Below the pieces are notes generated by a model. The model was not told the DNA's origin. It was given only the letters and a program-made list of their open reading frames with translations, and made no database searches. A stretch of DNA of 64,000 bases from Arthrobacter sp. ZGTC412. GTDB lineage: Bacteria; Actinomycetota; Actinomycetes; Actinomycetales; Micrococcaceae. The number at the start of each line of letters is the position of its first letter. Position 1 is the stretch's first letter. The stretch lies in contig NZ_PJII01000002.1 in the NCBI RefSeq assembly GCF_002929215.1, forward strand, positions 275,389 to 339,388, given 5' to 3'. This document shows, piece after piece, positions 55,608 through 63,321 of this stretch. The position numbers and the translations under genes were made by a program.

Positions 55608-56513
55608 CTATCTTAGCCCCGCGAACAGGTCCTTCTCCGGGAGCTCTGAGGGCACCCTGGACTGGATCAAGGAGTAATCTTCCCAAGGCCAGGCCCGGCG
55701 CTGCATTTCCGGGGACACGGCAAAGAAGAACCCCAGCGGATCCACCTGCGTGCGGTGTGCCCGCAAGGCGTCGTCGCGAACCTCAAAGAAGTCTCCGCAG
55801 TCCACCTGCGTAGTGGTGGGGTGGGGCGCCGGCGGCGGTGTGTGGCCTTCGGCGTCGGACTCCAGCCACGCAGCGAGCCGCTCGGCGTACGGGGACTGGA
55901 GTCCCGCTTCCTCCAATGCGAAATGCAGGGCACGGAACCGCTCCGGGCTGAAGGCCCGGTCATAGTACAGCTTGCCCGGTTCCCAGGGTTCACCCGCATC
56001 CGGATAACGCGCCGGATCACCGGCAGCGTCGAAGGCCTCAACAGCAACCCGGTGGGCCATGATGTGGTCCGGGTGAGGATAGCCGCCATTTTCGTCGTAG
56101 CTAAGGATGACATGCGGCTTGAAGGAGCGGACCAGCCGGACCAACGGGCCTGCCGCGTGGTGAAGCGGCAGGGTGGCGAAGGACCCGGCCGGCAGCGGCG
56201 GAAGCGGGTCCCCTTCCGGCAGGCCCGAGTCCACAAAACCCAGCCACCGCTGCTTGATGCCCAGAATCCGGGCTGCCCGTTCCATCTCCAGGCGGCGGGC
56301 ACCGGCCATGTCACGTTTGGGGTGGGGTTCGCCTTCCACTGCCGGGTTCTGGATGTCCCCCCGGGAGCCGTCCGTGCAGGTGGCCACCATAACGTCCACC
56401 CCGGACGCTGCGTACATGGCCATCGTGGCGGCACCCTTGCTGGACTCGTCGTCGGGGTGGGCGTGGACGGCGAGCAGCCGGAGCGGTGCGTGGGAGTTGC
56501 TGGACGCTGTCAT
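55608..56513 (-). CDS. mca: Mycothiol S-conjugate amidase
   Basis: Cleaves mycothiol-drug adducts to a mercapturic acid and the GlcN-inositol part; mycothiol is the thiol of actinobacteria. 301 aa from the ATG at 56513. Zinc site residues are in LAVHAHPDDESSKG (HPDD) at about residue 17 and the third ligand in GYPHPDHIMAHR at about 144. The related deacetylase MshB shares the fold, but length and neighbours favour Mca. Divergent from DUF4307. Confidence 0.93.
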   Translation of the reverse strand: MTASSNSHAPLRLLAVHAHPDDESSKGAATMAMYAASGVDVMVATCTDGSRGDIQNPAVEGEPHPKRDMAGARRLEMERAARILGIKQRWLGFVDSGLPEGDPLPPLPAGSFATLPLHHAAGPLVRLVRSFKPHVILSYDENGGYPHPDHIMAHRVAVEAFDAAGDPARYPDAGEPWEPGKLYYDRAFSPERFRALHFALEEAGLQSPYAERLAAWLESDAEGHTPPPAPHPTTTQVDCGDFFEVRDDALRAHRTQVDPLGFFFAVSPEMQRRAWPWEDYSLIQSRVPSELPEKDLFAGLR

Positions 56514-56633
56514 GAAAGGACGGCTCCTTATTCTTTCTTGCGGCTTGATGGCTGCTGAACGGTTCGCTTTACGGGGCGGGCGCTTCAAGGCCTGCTGCGC
56601 CGCCGGCCGGGAAAGCTCCGACGGAAGGGGCAC

Positions 56634-56639
56634 TAAACT
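56634..56639 (+). promoter_or_regulatory. -10 box of the DUF4307 gene (leaderless)
   Basis: TAAACT ends 6 bases before the GTG at 56646; this decides against the TTG at 56643. Confidence 0.5.
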
Positions 56640-56645
56640 GGTTTG

Positions 56646-57107
56646 GTGACTTCCCCGGAACAGTCGGCCGATTCCGAGCCCTCGACCACTAGCCTAGCCA
56701 ATCGTTATGGCGCTAAAAAGCGCCGGCTCTCCCCAGCCGCCAAGCGCACCATCGCAGGCGCCGCCCTGGCCGCAGGCATCGGTTTTATGGCGTGGGTTTC
56801 CACGTCGAATTCCCTGAACGACGTGAGCTTCAAGGACATCGGCTATGTCACCACAGACGCCACACTGGCGGAGGTGGACTTCCAGGTGACCAGGGAACCC
56901 GGAACCTCCGTGCAATGTGCTGTCAAGGCCTTGGATTCAAAGTTCGCCGTGGTGGGGTGGAAAGTTGTGGACATTCCTCCGTCGGAGGCAAATGGAACAG
57001 CCGACGGCGGGCGTTCCGTTTCGCAGCGGGTCCCGGTCAGGACCGAGTCACTGTCGGTGTCCGGGGTGGTGGACAGCTGCTGGATTCCCGGCGACTCCGG
57101 CCGGTAG
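56646..57107 (+). CDS. DUF4307 single-pass membrane protein
   Basis: 153 aa. Cytoplasmic start ending SLANRYGAKKRRLSPAAKR, one helix at about residues 35-52, then an extracytoplasmic beta domain with two Cys (VQCAVKAL and DSCWIPG) that could form a disulfide. DUF4307 is regularly found divergent from mca in actinobacteria. Function unknown; the link with mca may be positional. Confidence 0.82.
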   Translation: MTSPEQSADSEPSTTSLANRYGAKKRRLSPAAKRTIAGAALAAGIGFMAWVSTSNSLNDVSFKDIGYVTTDATLAEVDFQVTREPGTSVQCAVKALDSKFAVVGWKVVDIPPSEANGTADGGRSVSQRVPVRTESLSVSGVVDSCWIPGDSGR

Positions 57108-57130
57108 GTGTGATGCGCGCCGCTTCCTTG

Positions 57131-57160
57131 TTGGGTTAAATCCACAGGATTGACTACAAT
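57131..57160 (+). promoter_or_regulatory. greA promoter
   Basis: TTGGGT (57131-57136), 18-base spacer, TACAAT (57155-57160): a good SigA-type promoter, leaving about 90 bases of leader before the greA GTG. Confidence 0.5.
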
Positions 57161-57175
57161 GGAGCCATACCTTTA

Positions 57176-57227
57176 CCCCGCTGAGCTGGTTGCTGTTCCA
57201 CAAGTGGCCACCGTGGCGGGGTCTTTT
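57176..57227 (+). promoter_or_regulatory. Leader hairpin with T run before greA
   Basis: CCCCGC (57176) pairs with GCGGGG (57216-57221) with inner pairing possible, followed at once by TCTTTT. It looks like a terminator or attenuator inside the greA leader. Confidence 0.4.
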
Positions 57228-57255
57228 GCATGTAGGACCATTAGAGGAGAAGTCC

Positions 57256-57750
57256 GTGTCTACCACCAACAGCGCAGCTGCAGCCTGGCTTACCCAGGAA
57301 GCTTTTGACCGCCTGAAGGCAGAGCTGGACCACCTTTCCGGCGCTGGCCGGGCAGAGATCGTCCAGAAGATTGAAGCAGCCCGGCAAGAGGGTGACCTCA
57401 AGGAAAACGGCGGATACCACGCGGCCAAGGAGGAGCAGGGCAAGATCGAGGCCCGCATCCGCCAACTGACTGCCTTGCTTCGTGACGCCCACGTGGGCGA
57501 GTCCCCGGCAGATGACGGAATCGTTGAGCCCGGCATGATCGTCGTCGCCAGGATCGCCGGCGACGAAGAGACCTTCCTGCTCGGTTCCCGCGAGATCGCA
57601 GGCGACTCCGATCTCGACGTCTTCAGCGAGAAGTCACCGCTGGGTGCGGCCATTCTTGGCCACAAGGAAGGCGATGCCTTGAGCTACACGGCACCCAACG
57701 GCAAGGACATCAAAGTAGAGATCCTTTCAGCCAAGCCGTACGCCGCATAG
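57256..57750 (+). CDS. greA: Transcription elongation factor GreA
   Basis: Rescues backtracked RNA polymerase by stimulating transcript cleavage. 164 aa from the GTG at 57256 (GGAGA 5-6 bases upstream). The N-terminal coiled coil has the acidic tip in RQEGDLKENGGYHAAKEEQ; the C-terminal FKBP-like domain ends SYTAPNGKDIKVEIL. A strong terminator follows. Confidence 0.96.
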   Translation: MSTTNSAAAAWLTQEAFDRLKAELDHLSGAGRAEIVQKIEAARQEGDLKENGGYHAAKEEQGKIEARIRQLTALLRDAHVGESPADDGIVEPGMIVVARIAGDEETFLLGSREIAGDSDLDVFSEKSPLGAAILGHKEGDALSYTAPNGKDIKVEILSAKPYAA

Positions 57751-57767
57751 TCGTAAGCCTTAAAAAG

Positions 57768-57805
57768 ACGCTGGCCGCCCGGAAGGGGCGGCCAGCGTTT
57801 TGTTT
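57768..57805. terminator. Intrinsic terminator after greA
   Basis: Perfect 13-base GC-rich stem (57768-57780 with 57786-57798) followed by TTTTGTTTTT; an A run on the other side would let it also end the rhomboid transcript from the minus strand. The best textbook terminator in the window. Confidence 0.9.
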
Positions 57806-57819
57806 TTAAGGAACCGAAT

Positions 57820-58437
57820 TCAGGACCTCGAGCCTGCGGCTGGGCGCGGCCTCAAAAGCAGCGCTGCCACCACCCCACCGGCCGCGCCGCCGAGGTGCGC
57901 CTGCCAGGAGACAAACCCGGCCACGAGGGGCAGGATGCCCAGCAGGATGCTGCCGTAGCCCATAAACAGGACAACCGCCAGCAGGATCTGCCGCCAGCTG
58001 TGGTTGAAGAAGCCCCGGACCAGCAGGAACGCGAACAACCCGAAGACCAGCCCGGAAGCTCCCACCGTGATGCCGCCGTTCCCGATCAACCAGACTGTCA
58101 GCCCGGAACCGAGCCAGCTGAAGGCCAGTGCCGTCAGGAACACCCGCAGTCCGGACAAAAAGACCAGGAAACCGAAAATTATCAGCGGCAGGCTGTTGGA
58201 CAGCAAGTGGTTCAGGTTGGCATGCAGGAGCGGGAACGTGAGGATATCCAGCAGCCCGTCGGCGCTCCTGGGCCTCAGTCCGAACGTCCGGTTCAGGGAG
58301 CGCAGCATCAGCGCGTTGAACAGTTCGATGGCGAACAGCAGCGCCACAAAGCCGCCCAGCACCAGCAATCCGCCCTTTGCCCTGGCAGCAATGGTCCGCC
58401 GCTCCCCCAGTCCCCCGCTGCCCATCAGTCCGGCCAT
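57820..58437 (-). CDS. Rhomboid family intramembrane serine protease
   Basis: 205 aa, six membrane helices. Catalytic Ser in VGASGLVFGL (about residue 128), catalytic His in WQAHLGGAAGG (about residue 181), and the conserved HANLNHLLSNS segment at about residue 73. Substrates unknown. Ten bases after the ilvA stop region on the same strand, so probably cotranscribed behind ilvA. Confidence 0.88.
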   Translation of the reverse strand: MAGLMGSGGLGERRTIAARAKGGLLVLGGFVALLFAIELFNALMLRSLNRTFGLRPRSADGLLDILTFPLLHANLNHLLSNSLPLIIFGFLVFLSGLRVFLTALAFSWLGSGLTVWLIGNGGITVGASGLVFGLFAFLLVRGFFNHSWRQILLAVVLFMGYGSILLGILPLVAGFVSWQAHLGGAAGGVVAALLLRPRPAAGSRS

Positions 58438-58445
58438 TGTCCCTC

Positions 58446-59684
58446 CTAGTGCACCACGATGGGCTGGAAACCCTCCGCACGGAGCGCGCTGAGGACCTGC
58501 TCGCCGTGCTGGTGGCCCTTGGTTTCCAGGTTGACGGTAATGGAGACGTCGCCCATGCTGATTGACCCACCCACCCGCGTGTGGTCCAGGCCGGTAACGT
58601 TGGCGTCATTCTCGGCGATGATCCGGGCGATGGTCGCAAGCGAACCCGGACGGTCATCCAGCATCATGCGGACCGTCATGTAGCGCCCCGCGGCGGAGAG
58701 GCCACGCTGGATGACTTTCAGCATCAGCATCGGGTCGATGTTGCCGCCTGAGAGGACCACGGCCGTGGTTCCCGGATTCTCGATCTTCCCGTCCATGAGG
58801 GCGGCCACGCCCACAGCGCCGGCGGGCTCCACCACCATCTTTGCCCGCTCCAGCAGGAAAATCAGCGCCCGCGCCAGGGAGTCTTCGCTGACGGTGACGA
58901 CGTCGTCCACCAACTCGCGGATGATGCTGAACGGAAGCTGCCCCGGGCGGCCGACGGCGATGCCGTCGGCCATGGTGGATACCTTTTTCAACGGCACGAG
59001 TGCGTCAGCAGCAAGGGAGGGCGGATATGCCGCGGCGTTCTCCGCCTGCACGCCGATAATGCGGATCTCCCGGCCCAGTTCCTTGGCCCGGGCTTTGATG
59101 GCGACGGCTACACCCGCCAGGAGCCCGCCGCCCCCTACGCCCATGAGGACGGTGTCAACGTTGGGCACTTGTTCCAGGATTTCGAGCCCCAGCGTGCCCT
59201 GCCCTGCCACGACGTCCACGTTGTCGAACGGGTGAACAAAGACTGTTCCGGTTTCGTTGCTGTACCGCTGCGCCTCGGCGAGGGCCTCGTCGACATTGTG
59301 CCCGTGCAGGATGACTTCTGCCCCGTGGCCGCGGGTCGCCGCAAGCTTGGGCAGGGCCACCCCCAACGGCATGTAGATCCGTGCTTTGATGCCCAGGCTC
59401 TTGGCGGCTACGGCAACACCTTGGGCGTGGTTGCCTGCGGACGCGGCCACCACGCCCCGCTTCTTTTCTTCCGGGGACAGCCGCGCCATCCGCACGTACG
59501 CGCCCCGAACCTTGAATGATCCCGCCCGCTGGAGGTTTTCACACTTGAGATAGACGTCGCCGCCGACGAGCGCGCCCAGGGCCCGGGATGACTCCACGGG
59601 AGTCCGCGCAATAATCCCGTCGAGCAGCTTCTGCGCCGCCAGGACATCGTCCAGCGTGACGGGAAGGGTTTCAAGGATGTTCAC
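58446..59684 (-). CDS. ilvA: Threonine ammonia-lyase (threonine dehydratase)
   Basis: PLP enzyme turning threonine into 2-oxobutanoate, the first step to isoleucine, or its catabolic form. 412 aa. PLP Lys in RAGSFKVRGAY (about residue 58), the phosphate-binding glycine loop GVGGGGLLAGVA, and one ACT domain at the C-terminus (about 335-410, DDRPGSLATIARIIAEND). A single ACT domain suggests allosteric control. GTG start with GAGGAG 9 bases upstream. Confidence 0.93.
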   Translation of the reverse strand: MNILETLPVTLDDVLAAQKLLDGIIARTPVESSRALGALVGGDVYLKCENLQRAGSFKVRGAYVRMARLSPEEKKRGVVAASAGNHAQGVAVAAKSLGIKARIYMPLGVALPKLAATRGHGAEVILHGHNVDEALAEAQRYSNETGTVFVHPFDNVDVVAGQGTLGLEILEQVPNVDTVLMGVGGGGLLAGVAVAIKARAKELGREIRIIGVQAENAAAYPPSLAADALVPLKKVSTMADGIAVGRPGQLPFSIIRELVDDVVTVSEDSLARALIFLLERAKMVVEPAGAVGVAALMDGKIENPGTTAVVLSGGNIDPMLMLKVIQRGLSAAGRYMTVRMMLDDRPGSLATIARIIAENDANVTGLDHTRVGGSISMGDVSITVNLETKGHQHGEQVLSALRAEGFQPIVVH

Positions 59685-59687
59685 GGA

Positions 59688-61031
59688 CTAATCTCCTCTG
59701 GATTTTGGCCCCGGCGCCGCGTCCTCGGAACGGGCGTCAGGTTGTTCTGCGTCGGTGCTGGCCGCGGCGTCCTTGCCGCCCTTGAGGGCGTCCGGCGGGT
59801 CAACACGCGCAATCGTGTTGTCCTGGCCCGCCCCGGCGGCCACCGGGCCTGCAGGCGTTGCCAGCACTTGTTCATGTTCCCACGTTCTGGCGGCGATGTA
59901 GCGAACGGCCGAGTTTGCGACGGCGAGGATGGGCACCGAGAACAGCGCGCCGGGAATCCCGGCCAGGTAGGATCCGGCCGCTACCGACAGGATCACAGCC
60001 ACGGGATGCAAAGCTACGGCCTTGCCCATCACCAGGGGCTGAAGGATGTGACTTTCCAGCTGCTGCACCAGCAGGACTATGCCGAGCATGATCAAGGCGT
60101 TGATGGGGCCATTGGCCACCAATGCAAGCAGTACTGCTATGGCACCAGTCACCAGTGCACCCACGATGGGGATAAACGAACCGATGAACACGAGCACACT
60201 CAGTGGCAGCGCCAGCGGGACGCCGATAATCGCCGCACCCACGCCGATGCCCACTGCATCGACAAATGCGACGAACATCTGGATGCGCGCATAGCTCACC
60301 ATCGATGCCCAGCCCTTGCGCCCTGCGCCGAACGTCGCCGCCCGCGCCTTCCGGGGCAGCAGCCGGACGAGGAAAGCCCAGATCCGGTCGCCTTCCAGCA
60401 GGAAAAAGATGAGGACGAAGAGCGCGAGTACCAGTCCCGCCGCGAAATGCCCCGCGGTGCTGCCGAAGGACAGTGCACCGCTGAGGATACTGCTGGTGTT
60501 GTCCTGCAGCGCCGTCGTGGCTTCCTGCAGGTACCTGTCAATCTGGTCTGCCGTCAGGTGGAGGGGCCCCTCGGACAACCAGTCCTGTATCTGGCGTATG
60601 CCGGTCAGCGCTTCAGACCAGAGCTCCCCGAATCCCGCGACGAGCTGCCTGCCCACCAGTGCCAGTGATCCCCCGATCAGGCCCAGGAAACCCACCACGG
60701 TAATGGCCACTGCCGCACCGCCGGGTACCCTGCCCCGTTTCAGCCAGCTCACCACGGGACTCAGGAGCCCGGCCAGAAGAGCCGCAACCATCACCGGAAT
60801 GATGAGGAAACTAATCCCCCTCAGCAGCCACACGAGCGCACCACCCACAAGGAGGATGAGTCCCAGGCGCCAGGCCCAGGACGCGGCGATACGCACCCCG
60901 TAGGGAATGTCCTTGTCCAGTTCACGGTCTGTCAGAACCCGCAGCGGCGCAGTTCCCGTTGCCGGTGCAGCGGATGGTTGCCGTACTGGGGGTTGAGGGT
61001 CGGGCGAAACGGGATCCTCGGCTGGCGTCAT
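59688..61031 (-). CDS. AI-2E family transporter
   Basis: 447 aa, about eight membrane helices in two groups with a long soluble loop (about 130-190). The QQLESHILQPLVMGKAVALHP segment is the family mark. Named for TqsA, an autoinducer-2 exporter, but many members export or exchange other solutes. Disordered N- and C-terminal tails. Only 3 bases separate its stop from the ilvA GTG. Confidence 0.87.
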   Translation of the reverse strand: MTPAEDPVSPDPQPPVRQPSAAPATGTAPLRVLTDRELDKDIPYGVRIAASWAWRLGLILLVGGALVWLLRGISFLIIPVMVAALLAGLLSPVVSWLKRGRVPGGAAVAITVVGFLGLIGGSLALVGRQLVAGFGELWSEALTGIRQIQDWLSEGPLHLTADQIDRYLQEATTALQDNTSSILSGALSFGSTAGHFAAGLVLALFVLIFFLLEGDRIWAFLVRLLPRKARAATFGAGRKGWASMVSYARIQMFVAFVDAVGIGVGAAIIGVPLALPLSVLVFIGSFIPIVGALVTGAIAVLLALVANGPINALIMLGIVLLVQQLESHILQPLVMGKAVALHPVAVILSVAAGSYLAGIPGALFSVPILAVANSAVRYIAARTWEHEQVLATPAGPVAAGAGQDNTIARVDPPDALKGGKDAAASTDAEQPDARSEDAAPGPKSRGD

Positions 61032-61070
61032 AGCCTAATAATTCCCCAGCCGTGGCCTAATGGGAAACTG

Positions 61071-62030
61071 CTAGCCCGCGGCCCCTGCGCGGTAATCGAT
61101 CCCCCATGACATGGTGAAGGACTCTCCCGGCTGCAGCCAGCGGAGGCCGTCGCCGGAGTTGAAGGCATTGGCGGGACCGGTCATGGGTTCAACGGCCACA
61201 GCCCTGCTGCGGCCGGGGTACTGAGTACTGACATAAACGTGGACGTACTGGCAGGAATCGTCCTGCCAAAGGCTCACCTGCCGGCCATCCGGCCCCGCCA
61301 GGGTGTGACGGGCCTTGCCGTCCTCGAACTGCAGGCCGGTCAGGGCGACGTCCACGCTTAGCGGCGCGATGTGCAGCCCTGCCCGGAAGTCCGTGTCGCC
61401 CTGGACCGGAGCGCTGCTGCGCGGAATGAGGCGCTCGTCGGCGAGCAGCTGGGTATCGGCAGAAACAGTCAGCACCAGTTCCTCTGTGTCCGTGTCCCCC
61501 AGCCGCAGGTACGGGTGTGCCCCCAGGACGAACGGCGCCGGTGCCTTGGCATCGTTGACCAGCGTCTGGCGGACCACCAGTCCCAGGTCTTCGGTGAGGA
61601 GGTACTGCACACGGTGCCGTGCCAGGAACGGGTAACCGTGCTGCGGAAAAATGGTGGCCTCGAGCGTTACCGAATGCTCGGACTCGTCAACCAGCGCGTA
61701 AGAGGCGTTGCGGAGGAGTCCGTGGCTGGCGTTGTGGCGCGCCACCTCTGTGATGGCCAGCTGTTGCTTTTTGCCGTCCAGGAACCACTGCCCGTCTTCC
61801 ACCCGGTTGGCCCAGGGGGCCAGCGTAATCCCGCACCCGCCCGGCGGAATCTGGTCATCGCCGTAGGTTTCCGTCAGCTGGACGCCCGCCCTGCTGAACA
61901 AGCGGAGTCCGGCGGCCAGTTCGGTGACCACTGCCAAGGCGTCTCCCCGCCGGAGTTCATACTGCCGGCCGGTCGCATATGCCCGGTAGCCTGAAGCGAC
62001 GCTGGTTTCGAGGGGTGAATCGGAAGTCAT
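61071..62030 (-). CDS. Aldose 1-epimerase family protein
   Basis: 319 aa. Sugar mutarotase (galactose mutarotase-like) fold. His residues in ARHNASHGLLRNA (about residue 88) and LGAHPYLRLGD (about 173) are the usual active-site pair; GITLAPWANRVEDGQW precedes them. Being next to galT and galK, it may start galactose use, though YeaD-like glucose-6-phosphate epimerases look similar. The ATG at 62030 is 7 bases after a TACGGT -10 box. Confidence 0.85.
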   Translation of the reverse strand: MTSDSPLETSVASGYRAYATGRQYELRRGDALAVVTELAAGLRLFSRAGVQLTETYGDDQIPPGGCGITLAPWANRVEDGQWFLDGKKQQLAITEVARHNASHGLLRNASYALVDESEHSVTLEATIFPQHGYPFLARHRVQYLLTEDLGLVVRQTLVNDAKAPAPFVLGAHPYLRLGDTDTEELVLTVSADTQLLADERLIPRSSAPVQGDTDFRAGLHIAPLSVDVALTGLQFEDGKARHTLAGPDGRQVSLWQDDSCQYVHVYVSTQYPGRSRAVAVEPMTGPANAFNSGDGLRWLQPGESFTMSWGIDYRAGAAG

Positions 62031-62037
62031 GAGCAAT

Positions 62038-62043
62038 ACCGTA
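62038..62043 (-). promoter_or_regulatory. -10 box of the aldose 1-epimerase gene (leaderless)
   Basis: TACGGT on the minus strand, ending 7 bases before the ATG. Confidence 0.45.
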
Positions 62044-62120
62044 CAGCGCCGCCCGTTGCCCGCGCACCCGACCGCTGTTCTATTTTGTTTGCTTCTATTC
62101 CTTTTTGAGCGACTCGTGAC

Positions 62121-62130
62121 ACAATATTGT
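62121..62130. promoter_or_regulatory. Palindrome in the galT promoter region
   Basis: ACAATATTGT, a perfect 10-base palindrome in an AT-rich patch 30 bases before the galT ATG; TTGAGC lies about 15 bases upstream and could be the -35 box. A place where a sugar-responsive repressor might bind. Confidence 0.35.
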
Positions 62131-62160
62131 TAAGTTGCGGCAACACCCAAAGGACGGTTC

Positions 62161-63321
62161 ATGACGGGAATCACCAGCACCAGGCTCTCCGACGGCAGGG
62201 AGCTGATCTATTTTGATGACGCCCACGCCCCCAAAGCGCGGATGGCGGATACCACCACGGACCACCGCGGCCTGCCTCCCAGGGGCGAGCCGGGCGAAGT
62301 TCGTTTCGATGCCCTCACCGATGAATGGGTGGCGGTAGCAGCCCACCGCCAAAGCCGCACCCATCTGCCGCCGGCGGACCAGTGCCCCATTTGCCCGACT
62401 ACCGCCGGCAATCCTTCAGAGATACCGGCTGACGACTACGACGTCGTTGTGTTCGAGAACCGCTTCCCGTCGCTTGGCCCGGCCCTGGGCGCGGTCCCTG
62501 CTGAAACGGCCTGGGGAACAACGGGACCCGCCTACGGCCGCTGCGAAGTGGTGGCGTTCACCCCGGCCCATACCGGATCCTTTAGCGGCCTGAGCGAAGC
62601 CCGCTCCCGTACAGTGATTGAGGCTTGGGCGCAGCGCACCGAAGCCCTGAGCGCGCTCCCCGGCATCAAGCAGGTCTTCCCCTTCGAAAACCGCGGCGCG
62701 GATATCGGCGTAACCCTCCACCATCCGCACGGCCAAATCTATGCCTACCCCTACGTCACCCCGCGCGCAGGTGTCCTGGGCGCCGCTGCCCGGAAGTTCT
62801 ACGATGCGGCGGACGGCCGGGAGACCCTCACGGGCTCGCTGCTGCGCTCCGAAGGCGAAGACGGCAGCAGGATGGTCATGGAGGGCGAAAACTTCAGCGC
62901 CTACGTTCCGTTTGCTGCCCGCTGGCCGCTGGAGATCCATCTGGTTCCCCACCGCCAGGTTCCCGATCTGGCAGCGCTCAGCGGGGAGGAAAAGGATGAA
63001 CTGGCGCATGTCTACCTTGACCTGCTCAAACGGCTGGACGCGCTCTACCCCACGCCCACGCCGTACATCTCCGCGTGGCACCAGGCCCCGCTGGACGAAC
63101 TGCTGCGTCCCGCAAGCTACCTCCACCTCCAGCTGACTTCCCCGCGGCGGGCCGCCGACAAGCTGAAGTTCCTCGCCGGTTCGGAGGCAGCGATGGGCGC
63201 CTTTATCAATGACACCACTCCGGAAAGCGTGGCCGAGCGCCTGCGCAACGTCACGGTTCCGGCTTCAACACCCTCCACCGCTGCCCTCCGGGCAGCCCTG
63301 CCCGAAGGAGCTCCCGCGTGA
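62161..63321 (+). CDS. galT: Galactose-1-phosphate uridylyltransferase
   Basis: Leloir-pathway enzyme swapping uridylyl between UDP-glucose and galactose 1-phosphate. 386 aa. Zinc-type Cys pair in CPICPTTAGN (about residue 79), the catalytic His in HHPHGQIYAYPYV (HPHxQ motif, about residue 190), and SAWHQAPLDE near 305. AAAGGA lies 7 bases before the ATG. Its stop overlaps the galK start (GTGA). Confidence 0.95.
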   Translation: MTGITSTRLSDGRELIYFDDAHAPKARMADTTTDHRGLPPRGEPGEVRFDALTDEWVAVAAHRQSRTHLPPADQCPICPTTAGNPSEIPADDYDVVVFENRFPSLGPALGAVPAETAWGTTGPAYGRCEVVAFTPAHTGSFSGLSEARSRTVIEAWAQRTEALSALPGIKQVFPFENRGADIGVTLHHPHGQIYAYPYVTPRAGVLGAAARKFYDAADGRETLTGSLLRSEGEDGSRMVMEGENFSAYVPFAARWPLEIHLVPHRQVPDLAALSGEEKDELAHVYLDLLKRLDALYPTPTPYISAWHQAPLDELLRPASYLHLQLTSPRRAADKLKFLAGSEAAMGAFINDTTPESVAERLRNVTVPASTPSTAALRAALPEGAPA

